Assembly (NCBI RefSeq): GCF_002269125.1
Contig: NZ_NQKI01000016.1
Coordinates: 36,489-100,488, forward strand
Source of the DNA: Pseudomonas lundensis
Lineage (GTDB): Bacteria > Pseudomonadota > Gammaproteobacteria > Pseudomonadales > Pseudomonadaceae
Length of the DNA: 64,000 nt
Direction: 5' to 3'
Shown: in pieces, positions 26,774 to 35,392 of the stretch
Layout: each line of letters starts with the position of its first letter
Position numbering within the stretch: the first letter of the stretch is position 1
Notes under the pieces: model-generated
The model's database searches: none
What the model was told of the DNA's origin: nothing
What the model saw: the letters and a program-made list of their open reading frames with translations, nothing else
Position numbers and translations under genes: made by a program

Positions 26774-28384
26774 ATGTTACGAATTACCGAACTCAAGTTG
26801 CCAATCGACCATCCCGAAGAAGACCTGCGCCCTGCCATCGTGCAGCGCCTGGGCATCGCCGATGATGACCTGCTCGATTTCACCTTGTTCAAGCGCAGCT
26901 ACGACGCGCGCAAAAAAACCTCCGAACTGTGCTTTATCTACACCATCGACCTGTCGGTGCGTGATGAAGCGCCGTTGCTGCTCAAATTTGCCGATGACCG
27001 CAACGTCAACCCTGCACCGGACGTCAGCTACAAGGTAGTCGGTCAGGCCCCACAGGATCTGAGCGAACGCCCGATTGTGGTCGGCTTCGGTCCGTGCGGC
27101 ATTTTTGCTGGCCTGTTGCTGGCTCAGATGGGGTTCAAGCCCATCATTCTTGAACGTGGCCCGGAAGTACGTCAGCGCACCAAAGACACGTGGAGCCTGT
27201 GGCGTAAGAACGTCCTGAACCCCGAATCCAACGTGCAATTTGGTGAAGGCGGTGCGGGGACGTTCTCTGACGGCAAGCTGTACAGCCAGATCAAGGACCC
27301 GCAACACCACGGCCGCAAGGTGCTGCACGAGTTTGTGAAAGCCGGCGCCCCCGAAGAAATCCTCTACGTCAGCAAGCCGCATATCGGGACGTTCCGTCTG
27401 ACGGGTGTGGTGGAAAACATGCGTCAGCAGATCGAGGCCCTGGGCGGCGAAGTTCGCTTTCAACAGCGTGTGACCGACGTAATGATCGACAACGGTCAAT
27501 TGACCGGTGTGGTACTGGCCGATGGCGAGCAACTGAATGCACGCCACGTCATCATGGCGCTGGGCCACAGTGCGCGTGACACCTTCCGCATGCTGCACGC
27601 ACGCGGCGTGTACATGGAGGCCAAGCCGTTCTCGGTCGGTTTCCGCATCGAACACCCGCAATCGCTGATCGACAGCGCACGCCTGGGCAAATATGCCGGG
27701 CACCCGAAGCTGGGCGCAGCCGACTATAAACTGGTGCACCACGCCAAAAACGGGCGTTCGGTGTACAGCTTCTGCATGTGCCCTGGCGGTACGGTCGTGG
27801 CAGCCACCAGCGAACCCGGCCGTGTAGTGACCAACGGCATGAGCCAGTACTCGCGTAACGAACGCAATGCCAACTCCGGCATCGTCGTCGGCATCACCCC
27901 CGAAGACTACCCGGGCGGGCCTTTGGCTGGTATTGAGCTGCAAGAGCGCCTCGAAGCCCACGCCTACGTTCTGGGTGGCAGCACTTACGAAGCGCCAGCA
28001 CAGCTGGTTGGCGACTTTATTGCCGGTAAACCCTCCACTGCGCTGGGCAGCGTCGAACCGTCGTATAAGCCGGGCGTAGCGTTGGGCGATCTGGCGCTGG
28101 CCTTGCCGGATTACGCCATCGAAGCCATCCGTGAAGCCTTGCCGGCGTTCGAAAAGCAAATTAAAGGTTTCTCGATGCATGACGCGATCCTGACCGGTAT
28201 CGAGACCCGCACCTCATCGCCCTTGCGCATGACCCGCGACGCCTCAATGCAAAGTCTCAACGTCAAAGGTCTGTACCCGGCAGGTGAAGGCGCCGGTTAT
28301 GCAGGCGGCATTCTGTCAGCGGGCGTGGACGGTATTCGCATCGCTGAGGCGGTTGCTCGCGATCTGCTGGGCATCGACGCTTAA
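26774..28384 (+). CDS. FAD-dependent dehydrogenase (COG2509 family)
   Basis: This 536-aa flavoprotein has an N-terminal domain of about 95 residues (LRITELKLPIDHPEEDLRPAI). The FAD motif IVVGFGPCGIFAGLLLAQMG follows at 101-120. The GEGGAGTFSDGKL motif and the C-terminal YPAGEGAGYAGGILSAGVDG are hallmarks of the COG2509 family, which is widespread and poorly characterised. The start is an ATG after CACCGTC. It appears monocistronic, with a short hairpin downstream. Confidence 0.88.
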   Translation: MLRITELKLPIDHPEEDLRPAIVQRLGIADDDLLDFTLFKRSYDARKKTSELCFIYTIDLSVRDEAPLLLKFADDRNVNPAPDVSYKVVGQAPQDLSERPIVVGFGPCGIFAGLLLAQMGFKPIILERGPEVRQRTKDTWSLWRKNVLNPESNVQFGEGGAGTFSDGKLYSQIKDPQHHGRKVLHEFVKAGAPEEILYVSKPHIGTFRLTGVVENMRQQIEALGGEVRFQQRVTDVMIDNGQLTGVVLADGEQLNARHVIMALGHSARDTFRMLHARGVYMEAKPFSVGFRIEHPQSLIDSARLGKYAGHPKLGAADYKLVHHAKNGRSVYSFCMCPGGTVVAATSEPGRVVTNGMSQYSRNERNANSGIVVGITPEDYPGGPLAGIELQERLEAHAYVLGGSTYEAPAQLVGDFIAGKPSTALGSVEPSYKPGVALGDLALALPDYAIEAIREALPAFEKQIKGFSMHDAILTGIETRTSSPLRMTRDASMQSLNVKGLYPAGEGAGYAGGILSAGVDGIRIAEAVARDLLGIDA

Positions 28385-28687
28385 AACGGGCAGTGCTACC
28401 GCCAAGCCGCTCAGAACGGATCGACAGTCCTGTTTGAGCCATCAACGGCAAAGGGCCCTCGGGCCCTTATTGCAGCTTGGCGATAGCAGTAACCTTCAGC
28501 TGTTAAGCCCCTTTCCTACGGGCTTTCACGGCTAATTCCTGACTCACTTTGATACACAACTGCTAGGCTTTTGAGCGGTGTGATTTCGCGCGCCTGCTTA
28601 TAACAAAAAAGAATATAGTTTTTGTTTTAACAACTAACCTCTCAGGTTAGGGTGGTGCACCCTTTCACTCACCGATGGAGAGCGACC
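28385..28687. other. Intergenic region before nhaA
   Basis: 303 bp holding a short hairpin at 28451-28468 and an AT-rich stretch around 28600-28640, probably the nhaA promoter. CTAACCTCTCAGGTTAG (28634-28650) is an inverted repeat of unknown meaning, just upstream of the start. Confidence 0.5.
28451..28468 (+). terminator. Short hairpin after the COG2509 gene
   Basis: AAGGGCCC-TC-GGGCCCTT is a perfect hairpin with a poor T-tract, so termination is likely but weak. Confidence 0.55.
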
Positions 28688-29869
28688 TTGCCTCTGCGTA
28701 GCACTTTCACTCGTTTCTTTCAGTTGGAAGCTGCCAGCGGTTTGCTGTTGATTGCCGCAGCCGCTCTGGCTTTGATCATCAACAACTCACCGCTTTCACA
28801 CTTCTATACCGCGTTCCTGGACGTGCCTGTGGCCGTGCAAATTGGCGCGCTGCAAATTGCCAAACCTTCGCTGCTGTGGATCAACGATGGCCTGATGGCG
28901 TTGTTTTTCCTGCTGATCGGTCTGGAGGTCAAGCGCGAGCTGCTTGAAGGCCAGTTGTCCAAGCCATCGCAGGTCGTGCTACCCGGCGCCGCAGCGATTG
29001 GCGGTATGGTGGTGCCAGCGTTGATCTACTGGTTCATCAACAAGGACTACCCGGATGCGTTGGGTGGCTGGGCAATTCCCATGGCTACCGACATCGCGTT
29101 TGCGCTGGGTGTCTTGGCGCTGCTGGGCAAGCGGGTTCCAGTATCGCTCAAGCTGTTCCTGATGACGCTGGCGATCATTGATGACTTGGGCGCGATCGTG
29201 GTGATTGCCCTGTTCTACTCCAGCGAACTGTCGGGCATGTCCCTGATTCTGGCCGCTGCGTGCCTGGTGGTGCTGATCATCATGAACCGCATGGGTGTGG
29301 TGAAAGTCGCGCCGTACATGATCGTTGGCCTGATTCTGTGGGTGTGTGTTCTCAAGAGCGGCGTTCACGCCACGCTGGCAGGTGTCACACTGGCGTTCTG
29401 CATCCCGTTGCGCACCAAGAACTCAGAGCCATCGCCGCTGATGACCATTGAGCACGCACTGCACCCGTGGGTGGCATACGGGATCTTGCCGTTGTTTGCC
29501 TTTGCCAATGCGGGCGTTTCGTTGTCAGGCATTACCCTGCACAACTTCGTCAGTCACGTACCCATGGGGATTGCCGCAGGCTTGCTGATCGGTAAAACCG
29601 TGGGCGTGTTCGGCCTGACCTGGATCGCCATCAAAACCGGCATGGCGGCATTGCCAGCCGGCGCAAACTGGGGGCAAGTGTTCGGCGTGGCCATCCTGTG
29701 CGGCATCGGCTTTACCATGAGCCTGTTTGTCGGCTCGCTGGCGTTTGTCGCAGGCAGCAGCGATTACGTTGGCATGGACCGTATGGGGATTCTCACCGGT
29801 TCGATCCTGGCCGCCTTGATCGGCTATGCGGTGACAGCCATGGCGAGCCGCAAGCCGGTAACCAACTGA
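28688..29869 (+). CDS. nhaA: Na+/H+ antiporter NhaA
   Basis: This 393-aa inner-membrane antiporter exchanges Na+ for protons in pH and salt homeostasis. Signatures are [13 protein letters not shown] at the N-terminus, the [16 protein letters not shown] motif with the ion-binding aspartate, and [17 protein letters not shown] with the paired aspartates. [16 protein letters not shown] lies near the C-terminus. I chose a TTG start at 28688 because GGAG is 7 nt upstream and the sequence from [11 protein letters not shown] matches the family; a GTG at 28652 is an alternative. Confidence 0.95.
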   Translation: MPLRSTFTRFFQLEAASGLLLIAAAALALIINNSPLSHFYTAFLDVPVAVQIGALQIAKPSLLWINDGLMALFFLLIGLEVKRELLEGQLSKPSQVVLPGAAAIGGMVVPALIYWFINKDYPDALGGWAIPMATDIAFALGVLALLGKRVPVSLKLFLMTLAIIDDLGAIVVIALFYSSELSGMSLILAAACLVVLIIMNRMGVVKVAPYMIVGLILWVCVLKSGVHATLAGVTLAFCIPLRTKNSEPSPLMTIEHALHPWVAYGILPLFAFANAGVSLSGITLHNFVSHVPMGIAAGLLIGKTVGVFGLTWIAIKTGMAALPAGANWGQVFGVAILCGIGFTMSLFVGSLAFVAGSSDYVGMDRMGILTGSILAALIGYAVTAMASRKPVTN

Positions 29870-29929
29870 TCGGCTGCATGCCGCAGCTGACCCGGGGACC
29901 CCGCCTGTGCCAGCTGCGGCGAAGCCAAT

Positions 29930-29971
29930 AAAAAACCCCGGTCAGTTCGTACTGGCCGGGGTTTTGTTTTT
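29930..29971. terminator. Bidirectional terminator between nhaA and the SlyB-like gene
   Basis: AAAAACCCCGG...CCGGGGTTTTG, with an A-run on one side and a T-run on the other, serves both convergent genes. A second inverted repeat, CCGCAGCTG...CAGCTGCGG, lies at 29881-29919. Confidence 0.88.
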
Positions 29972-29981
29972 ACGCGGTGAC

Positions 29982-30446
29982 TTACTGAGTCACGCGGCTG
30001 GTGCCATCAACGGTCATGATGCGTACACGCTCACCGGTACGGAACACCTGATTCGGCTCTACCTGTTGCACATACGCACGGGTGCTTCCGTCGTCTTCAC
30101 GCACGGTGATTTCAACACCCTGGGTTTTGGTCAGGCCAGATTCTGCAGCCGACCCCAACAGACCGCCTGCGACAGCACCGATGACAGCCGTCACGATGCT
30201 GCCGCGACCGCCGCCAATGGCGCTACCACCTACCCCACCTACAACAGCACCGGTTGCGGCGCCGATCGGGGTTTTGGTGCCTTCAATTTTGACCGGACGC
30301 AAGGCAACAATAGTGCCCATACGCACTGTCTGCACGCGACGCGCTTCTTCGCGCGAGTAAGAGTCGCCGGTCAAGTTGGAGGTGCAGCCGCCCAACAGGA
30401 CTGTCATGGTAGAAAAAGCAGCAATTAACAGTACGGACTTACGCAT
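29982..30446 (-). CDS. Glycine-zipper outer-membrane lipoprotein, SlyB-like
   Basis: This 154-aa lipoprotein has a signal peptide and lipobox VLLGGCTS (Cys at residue 21). A glycine-zipper 2TM region (GAATGAVVGGVGGSAIGG through AVIGAVAGGLLGSAAE, about 62-105) is followed by a C-terminal domain with VEITVREDDGSTRAYVQ. This architecture is that of SlyB/Pcp-type proteins, which affect outer-membrane integrity. It is a single gene with its own terminator. Confidence 0.88.
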   Translation of the reverse strand: MRKSVLLIAAFSTMTVLLGGCTSNLTGDSYSREEARRVQTVRMGTIVALRPVKIEGTKTPIGAATGAVVGGVGGSAIGGGRGSIVTAVIGAVAGGLLGSAAESGLTKTQGVEITVREDDGSTRAYVQQVEPNQVFRTGERVRIMTVDGTSRVTQ

Positions 30447-30632
30447 TAGATCAACTCCAAAAGATCAGGGATTCATTAAACTCCGCGGCCACCGCCCTGT
30501 CACGGCCGGGTGCGGAAAAAATAGCCTTTATTCAGCGGCTGTACAGCCAGATAAACGCCTTCAATCAGGTCGAAACGTCAAGCAAGGGTAGCGGGTAATC
30601 ACTCGTTACGCTGCGTTCATCACAGGACACAT

Positions 30633-30914
30633 ATGGACTATTTCATCATTTTCATCACCACTGCCGCCGGCCTGTATTTCCACGTGTGGTTGTATGTGCG
30701 TATCAAACGCTGGATGGACAGGGATCTGGCGTTGTCGCTGGCAGGTGACGATCCGGCCCGCAAGGCCTTTATGTTGCAACGCCTGGAAGAGGCTCACAAG
30801 CAGAGAATCAAACGCCGCGACATGCCCCAATGGCTGCAAGCCGCGGCGTCTGAATATGCCGTCAGGGCGCCAAACGCTCCCGCGTCCAGTCAGTCCCGCA
30901 AAGCCGATAGTTGA
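30633..30914 (+). CDS. Small predicted membrane protein (93 aa)
   Basis: This 93-aa protein has one N-terminal hydrophobic helix ([20 protein letters not shown]) followed by a basic, helical cytosolic part ([32 protein letters not shown]). The start is an ATG after CACAGGACAC. It runs convergent to pdxH and overlaps its 3' end by 53 bp. I believe it is a conserved Pseudomonas protein of unknown function. Confidence 0.6.
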   Translation: MDYFIIFITTAAGLYFHVWLYVRIKRWMDRDLALSLAGDDPARKAFMLQRLEEAHKQRIKRRDMPQWLQAAASEYAVRAPNAPASSQSRKADS

Positions 30915-31509
30915 GGCGGTCATGCAAGCGGCTGGGACGGCCTTGCCAAAACTCGATGCGCTCAGGTAACAACCTGAAACCACCCCAATGCTCGGGACAA
31001 TGGGGCTGCGTATCAGTGAAGCGCTCCTGAGTGACACGAAGCAGTTCGGCCAGCTCTTCACGTCCGGCAATCACCTGGCTTTGCGGCGAAGCCCAGGCAC
31101 CTATGCGGCTACCCAACGGGCGAACTTGATAGTAAGCGTCTGACTCTTCAGGCGTCACCTTGACCACGCGCCCTTCAATGCGCACCTGACGTTCCAGCGT
31201 CGGCCAGAAGAATGTCATGGCCGCAAAGGGATGCGCCGCCAGTTGCTGGCCTTTTGCACTGGTGTAGTTGGTGAAGAAGGTAAACCCTTCAGCATCCAGC
31301 CCCTTGAGCAACAGCACGCGACAGTGCGGGCGCCCGTCTTCATCCACCGTTGCCAGCGTCATGGCATTGGCTTCTACGGGCGGCTGCTCGGTTTTGACCG
31401 CGTCTGCAAACCATTGATGAAACAACGCGAAAGGCTCCGCCGGGGCCTGAGCCTCGGCGAGTCCATCACGGGTGTAGTCGCGTCGCATATCTGCCAGCGC
31501 TTGAGTCAT
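30862..31509 (-). CDS. pdxH: Pyridoxamine 5'-phosphate oxidase PdxH
   Basis: This 215-aa FMN-dependent oxidase makes pyridoxal 5'-phosphate (vitamin B6). It has the family features [45 protein letters not shown], the substrate region [14 protein letters not shown] and the C-terminal WRLNP-like block [15 protein letters not shown]. It lies just downstream of the OmpA-like gene on the same strand (25-bp gap). Its last 53 bp overlap the opposing small membrane-protein gene. Confidence 0.96.
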   Translation of the reverse strand: MTQALADMRRDYTRDGLAEAQAPAEPFALFHQWFADAVKTEQPPVEANAMTLATVDEDGRPHCRVLLLKGLDAEGFTFFTNYTSAKGQQLAAHPFAAMTFFWPTLERQVRIEGRVVKVTPEESDAYYQVRPLGSRIGAWASPQSQVIAGREELAELLRVTQERFTDTQPHCPEHWGGFRLLPERIEFWQGRPSRLHDRLNYRLCGTDWTRERLAP

Positions 31510-31534
31510 GCCACCCTCCCGTTAATCAAACCAA

Positions 31535-32650
31535 TCAGTTTTTGGCTTGAGTATTGCTCACGTCCTTTTTCGCGGCGGCAGTCTTGGCGACCACCGCTTT
31601 CTTGGCTGGAGCGGCTTTAGCAGGTTTCTTGGCCGGGGCGGATTTCTTGGCAACTACGGCTTTCTTCGCCGGGGCCGCAGCTTTTTTAGCCGCGACCGCT
31701 TTGGAAGGCGCAACAGCGGGTTGTACGGCTACCAGTTCAGCCGGGGACAGTGCTGGCTGGCTGTATTTGCTCACAAGCGCCAGCATGGTGTTTTGCGGTG
31801 TCATCAGGATCTCAACACGGCGGTTCAGCGCACGGCCTTCGTTACTGTCATTGGCCGCCCGTGGCATCACCGATCCCATACCACGCAAGGTCAAGCGGTT
31901 CGCCTGCAGACCACTCATGCGGAAAATCGCGGCGACCGAACGCGCGCGGTCGAGGCTTAACTTGGTATTGGCAGCCATTGCGCCTGTGGTGTCGGCGTGG
32001 CCAAGCACCAGAACTGCGGTTTTTGGATCGCCTTCAACCACTTTGGCAACACGGGTGAACGGACCGAGCATAGACGGCTTCAACAAGTCCGGACGGGTTG
32101 GTTTGAACGCACTGTCCGCAGACGCCACGATCACCAGTAAGCTTTCACGGCGCTCAAGTTGCAGGTTGGTGTCTTTGATGGCTGCACGCAGGCGCGGCTC
32201 ATATTCGTCCAGCCAGGCTTGAGTCACTTTAGGGTCAGGCATCGGCACGACATTGGCTGCCACCGGCTTGGTGTCTTTAGCAGTGCTGCCAAACGGCCAC
32301 CACCAGTTCTTTTCGGTGCTTGACGCAGGTGCAGCGGCTACCGTTTTTTCTTTAGCGACAGGTGCATCTTTCTTGGCACTGTCCGAACCAAAAGGCCACC
32401 AGCTGGAGCCGCTGTCTTTTTTGGCTTCGGGAGTGGCGGGAGCTGTTTTGGCTACAGCGGGCGCAGCCGTTTTTTTGTCGGTCGGCTTGGCTGCCGGGGC
32501 ATCAGCCTTGTCAGCAGCGGGTGTTGCTGCCTGATCCGACGACCCGAGCTGCCACCATTTGTGGCCGCCTTCTGCGTCATTTTGTGGTGTTTGTGCGCAA
32601 CCAGTGATTGCCAGACAAAGGGCGAGTGCAAGGGTCTTATTAGATGACAT
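31535..32650 (-). CDS. OmpA-family lipoprotein with a histone-H1-like basic tail
   Basis: This 371-aa protein starts at the ATG at 32650; a signal peptide with lipobox LAITGCAQ follows, so it should be lipid-anchored. A low-complexity Ala/Lys/Pro linker contains two WWPFGSD/T repeats (about 80-125). The OmpA-like peptidoglycan-binding domain is at about 200-300, with LGHADTTGAMAANTKLSLDRA and GRALNRRVEI. The last 65 residues repeat PAKKAVVAKK/APAKK units like bacterial histone-H1-like proteins. A periplasmic role linking outer membrane and wall is likely; the tail is the unusual part. It precedes pdxH. Confidence 0.85.
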   Translation of the reverse strand: MSSNKTLALALCLAITGCAQTPQNDAEGGHKWWQLGSSDQAATPAADKADAPAAKPTDKKTAAPAVAKTAPATPEAKKDSGSSWWPFGSDSAKKDAPVAKEKTVAAAPASSTEKNWWWPFGSTAKDTKPVAANVVPMPDPKVTQAWLDEYEPRLRAAIKDTNLQLERRESLLVIVASADSAFKPTRPDLLKPSMLGPFTRVAKVVEGDPKTAVLVLGHADTTGAMAANTKLSLDRARSVAAIFRMSGLQANRLTLRGMGSVMPRAANDSNEGRALNRRVEILMTPQNTMLALVSKYSQPALSPAELVAVQPAVAPSKAVAAKKAAAPAKKAVVAKKSAPAKKPAKAAPAKKAVVAKTAAAKKDVSNTQAKN

Positions 32651-32759
32651 TGAATATCCACACAATGAATTAGAAATAATTGGACGCGATATACGTATAA
32701 AAAAGCGTATTAAGCGCATTAAAGCCACAGGGATCCGACCTACGGCTTACAAAACAGTC

Positions 32760-33923
32760 TTACAAACACGTTGCTAATGCCCGCACCAGCTTTTGCGCAC
32801 GGGGATCCATCAAAACATAGGGGCCGAGCGTGTTGGTGACAAACCCAAACGCCACATCGCGTTCCGGGTCGGCAAACCCGATGGAACCGCCCGCCCCGGG
32901 ATGGCCAAAAGCCTTGGCCCCCAGACCAAACGTGGCATTCGCCACTTCAGGCTGATCCAGCATGCACCCCAGGCCAAAACGCGTTTGGGTGCGCAGGGTT
33001 TTGTCTTCACCGACGCTGTGCTCGCGGGTCAACTCAGCGAGCATTTCGGACTCCAGCAATTGGCCATCGAGTAAACCGTTGTAGAAACCGGCGAGACTGC
33101 GGGCATTGCCATGACCATTGGCCGCTGGTTGCTCCATACGACGCCATTCCGGCTTATTAGTGCTGGTCATAATAGACGGTGGATTGGTAAATGCCCGGGT
33201 ACTCATGGACGTAGGCTCGTTCATCATCGCCTTCAGCAAGCGCTGGGCAGAGGCATCACCCACCGTGCCTTTGCTGCGGGCGATGTGCGCGACCCGATAA
33301 AACTCGTCATCCGCCAACCCGATATGGAAGTCCAGCCCCAGCGGCAGTGCCGTACGGGCCATGATCGATTGACCCGGACTGCGCCCATCGGCGCGGCGTA
33401 TCAATTCACCCAGCAGCCAACCATAGGTGATGGCGGCATAACCATGCCCATCACCCGGCGTCCACCACGGAGCTTCAGCCGCCAGCGCATCCACCATGGT
33501 TTGCCATTCATACAGCGCCTGAGGCGGCATAGGTTCACGCAATGCAGGTAAACCGGCACGATGGCTCAGCAGGTGACGCAACGTGATGGACTCTTTACCG
33601 GCCGCGGCAAATTCCGGCCAATAGCGAACTACCGGGACATCCAGCGCCAGCTTGCCTTCTTCCACCAATTGCAAGGCCGTCACGGCAGTGAAGGTTTTGG
33701 TACACGAAAACAGGTTGGCAATGGTATCGGTGTGCCATGCCTGCTCACGGTCTTTGTCAGCCGTACCGCCCCACACGTCTATGACCGTTTCACCGCCGAC
33801 CTGGATACACAGCGCGGCGCCACGCTCTTGAGGGTCGTTGAAAAGCGCGGCAAATGCATCACGCACTGCCTCGAACTTAAGGTCGTGAAAACCCTGAATC
33901 TGCACCCGCCCCTCCTGGATCAC
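32760..33923 (-). CDS. Beta-lactamase-family serine hydrolase (EstB-like esterase)
   Basis: This 387-aa class C beta-lactamase-like enzyme has an intact S-x-x-K motif (SCTK, Ser73/Lys76) followed by TFTAVTALQLVEEGKLALD. A Tyr-containing motif (HGYAAITYGW) supplies the general base, and a late H-P-G-A-G-G-S segment (FGHPGAGGSIGF) closes the active site. Members hydrolyse esters, beta-lactams or D-peptides; there is no signal peptide, so a cytosolic esterase is most likely. It is paralogous to the next upstream minus-strand gene. Confidence 0.88.
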   Translation of the reverse strand: MIQEGRVQIQGFHDLKFEAVRDAFAALFNDPQERGAALCIQVGGETVIDVWGGTADKDREQAWHTDTIANLFSCTKTFTAVTALQLVEEGKLALDVPVVRYWPEFAAAGKESITLRHLLSHRAGLPALREPMPPQALYEWQTMVDALAAEAPWWTPGDGHGYAAITYGWLLGELIRRADGRSPGQSIMARTALPLGLDFHIGLADDEFYRVAHIARSKGTVGDASAQRLLKAMMNEPTSMSTRAFTNPPSIMTSTNKPEWRRMEQPAANGHGNARSLAGFYNGLLDGQLLESEMLAELTREHSVGEDKTLRTQTRFGLGCMLDQPEVANATFGLGAKAFGHPGAGGSIGFADPERDVAFGFVTNTLGPYVLMDPRAQKLVRALATCL

Positions 33924-34127
33924 GCATGGCTCTACAAGGCGTGCATTGTTCCAGCCCCGATCAAATTTTGAAACAGACTAAACGGATCTAAACGCACAAT
34001 TTTTGAGCATTGGAACATCGAGGGAGAAGGTAAACACATGAAGGTGGATTTTTTGTGAAAAAGCCACCCGACGGCCTGCTTTTCAGGAGCGGGCCTGCCT
34101 CGGGAGGCAAGCTCACGCCTGCAAGGG

Positions 34128-35273
34128 TTAAAGCGCAGCGTTCACGGCTGTGGCCAATTTTTGCACCCGAGGATCCGAGAGGACGTGACTGCCCATGGTG
34201 TTGGTGACAAAAGCGAAGGTGACGTCACGGTCGACGTCGGCAAAACTGACAGGGCCACCCAGACCTACATGCCCAAACGCATCAGGCCCCATACAAAACG
34301 AAGCGCCGGGGTCGGCAGGCTGTTCCATCATGCAACCCAAGCCATAACGCATGGGTCTAAGCAATGTGCGGTCCATGCTGTTGCTGTGCTCACGCCTGAA
34401 CGCGTTAAACAGTTCCGGGCCGATCAGTTGCCCCGCCAACAACGCACTGTAAAAGCCCGCCAGCCCGTGTGCGGTGCTGTGACTGTTTACGCCCGGCTGG
34501 TGGTATTTCCACCAACAGGGGTTGCCCGTGTTTTTGGGGGATATACTTGGATTGGAAAAAAAGAGGGTCGCTACATGCCCAGGCTCGCTGAGCATGACGC
34601 GGCGCAAGTCCTGTGCGTATTGATCACCGATGCGTCCTGGCGCGTGTTCGAAATGGGCGATACGAGAAAAATCCAGAGGATCAACCCCCGCGTACACTTC
34701 CAGTCCATGGGGTCGGGTTATCTGCTCGCGAATAAACGTGCGCGAATCTCTTCCGTCCACTCGGCGTATCAGCTCACCTAAAATCCAGCCATAGGTGGTT
34801 GCACCATAGCCCAGCTCAGCTCCCGGCTCCCACCACAAGGGCTCGGCCGCAACCGCAGTTGCCATATGTGCCCAGTCGTACATCATTGGCGTGTGACTGG
34901 GCAGACGCAGCGCCGGCAAGCCGCTGGTATGGCACAGCACCTGGCGCAAGGTAATGAGCTCTTTACCACCTTGCGCAAACTCAGGCCAATAAAAAGCAAT
35001 GGGCGTATCCAGTGCCAACTTGCCAGTCTCTACCAACATCAAGGCGGCGATGGCGGTGATGGGTTTGATGGCACAGTAAGTATTTACCAGCGTGTCGTGC
35101 TGCCATGGCTGCTCGCCCGCCAGATCCGCCACACCCGCCCATAGATCAACGACCGTTTCACCGCTGATTTGTACGCAAACCCCACCGCCTCGCTCGTAAG
35201 AATCGTCAAAAAAAGACTCAAATGCTTGCTGAACGGCTTCGAACCCACGTGCACACTTCCCTAATGCTTCCAT
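34128..35273 (-). CDS. Beta-lactamase-family protein with Cys replacing the catalytic Ser
   Basis: This 381-aa paralog of the neighbouring hydrolase shows strong similarity over its length (for example TGKLALDTPIAFYWPEFA and TYGWILGELIRR). In place of the S-x-x-K nucleophile it has C-A-I-K: Cys67, encoded by TGT at 35075-35073, with Lys70 retained. The Tyr motif (LGYGATTYGW) and the glycine-rich FGHVGLGGPVSF are kept. It may be inactive, a binding protein, or a hydrolase working through a thiol. The frame is intact and unbroken, so it is not an ordinary pseudogene. The 204 bp to its sister gene hold a decayed REP-like hairpin. Confidence 0.85.
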   Translation of the reverse strand: MEALGKCARGFEAVQQAFESFFDDSYERGGGVCVQISGETVVDLWAGVADLAGEQPWQHDTLVNTYCAIKPITAIAALMLVETGKLALDTPIAFYWPEFAQGGKELITLRQVLCHTSGLPALRLPSHTPMMYDWAHMATAVAAEPLWWEPGAELGYGATTYGWILGELIRRVDGRDSRTFIREQITRPHGLEVYAGVDPLDFSRIAHFEHAPGRIGDQYAQDLRRVMLSEPGHVATLFFSNPSISPKNTGNPCWWKYHQPGVNSHSTAHGLAGFYSALLAGQLIGPELFNAFRREHSNSMDRTLLRPMRYGLGCMMEQPADPGASFCMGPDAFGHVGLGGPVSFADVDRDVTFAFVTNTMGSHVLSDPRVQKLATAVNAAL

Positions 35274-35392
35274 TTCGAAGACTCCATTCAGTTCAGGTGA
35301 ATGGATAACCTTAGGTTTTGAGCGGGTATTGAGAAAGGCTCTAGAACCCCGACAGCGACGAAATACATCGCCGCCCGTCGAGTTTCACACTG

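Noticed and set aside
26777..28180. 467-codon minus-strand frame opposite the COG2509 dehydrogenase
   Set aside because: The plus strand encodes a recognised flavoprotein; the reverse product is rich in His, Gln, Val and Arg, typical of an antisense frame.
34040..34127. REP-like GC-rich hairpin between the two hydrolase genes
   Set aside because: TGCCTC-GG-GAGGCA forms a hairpin resembling a decayed REP unit, but it is too degenerate and single-copy here to list as a confirmed repeat.
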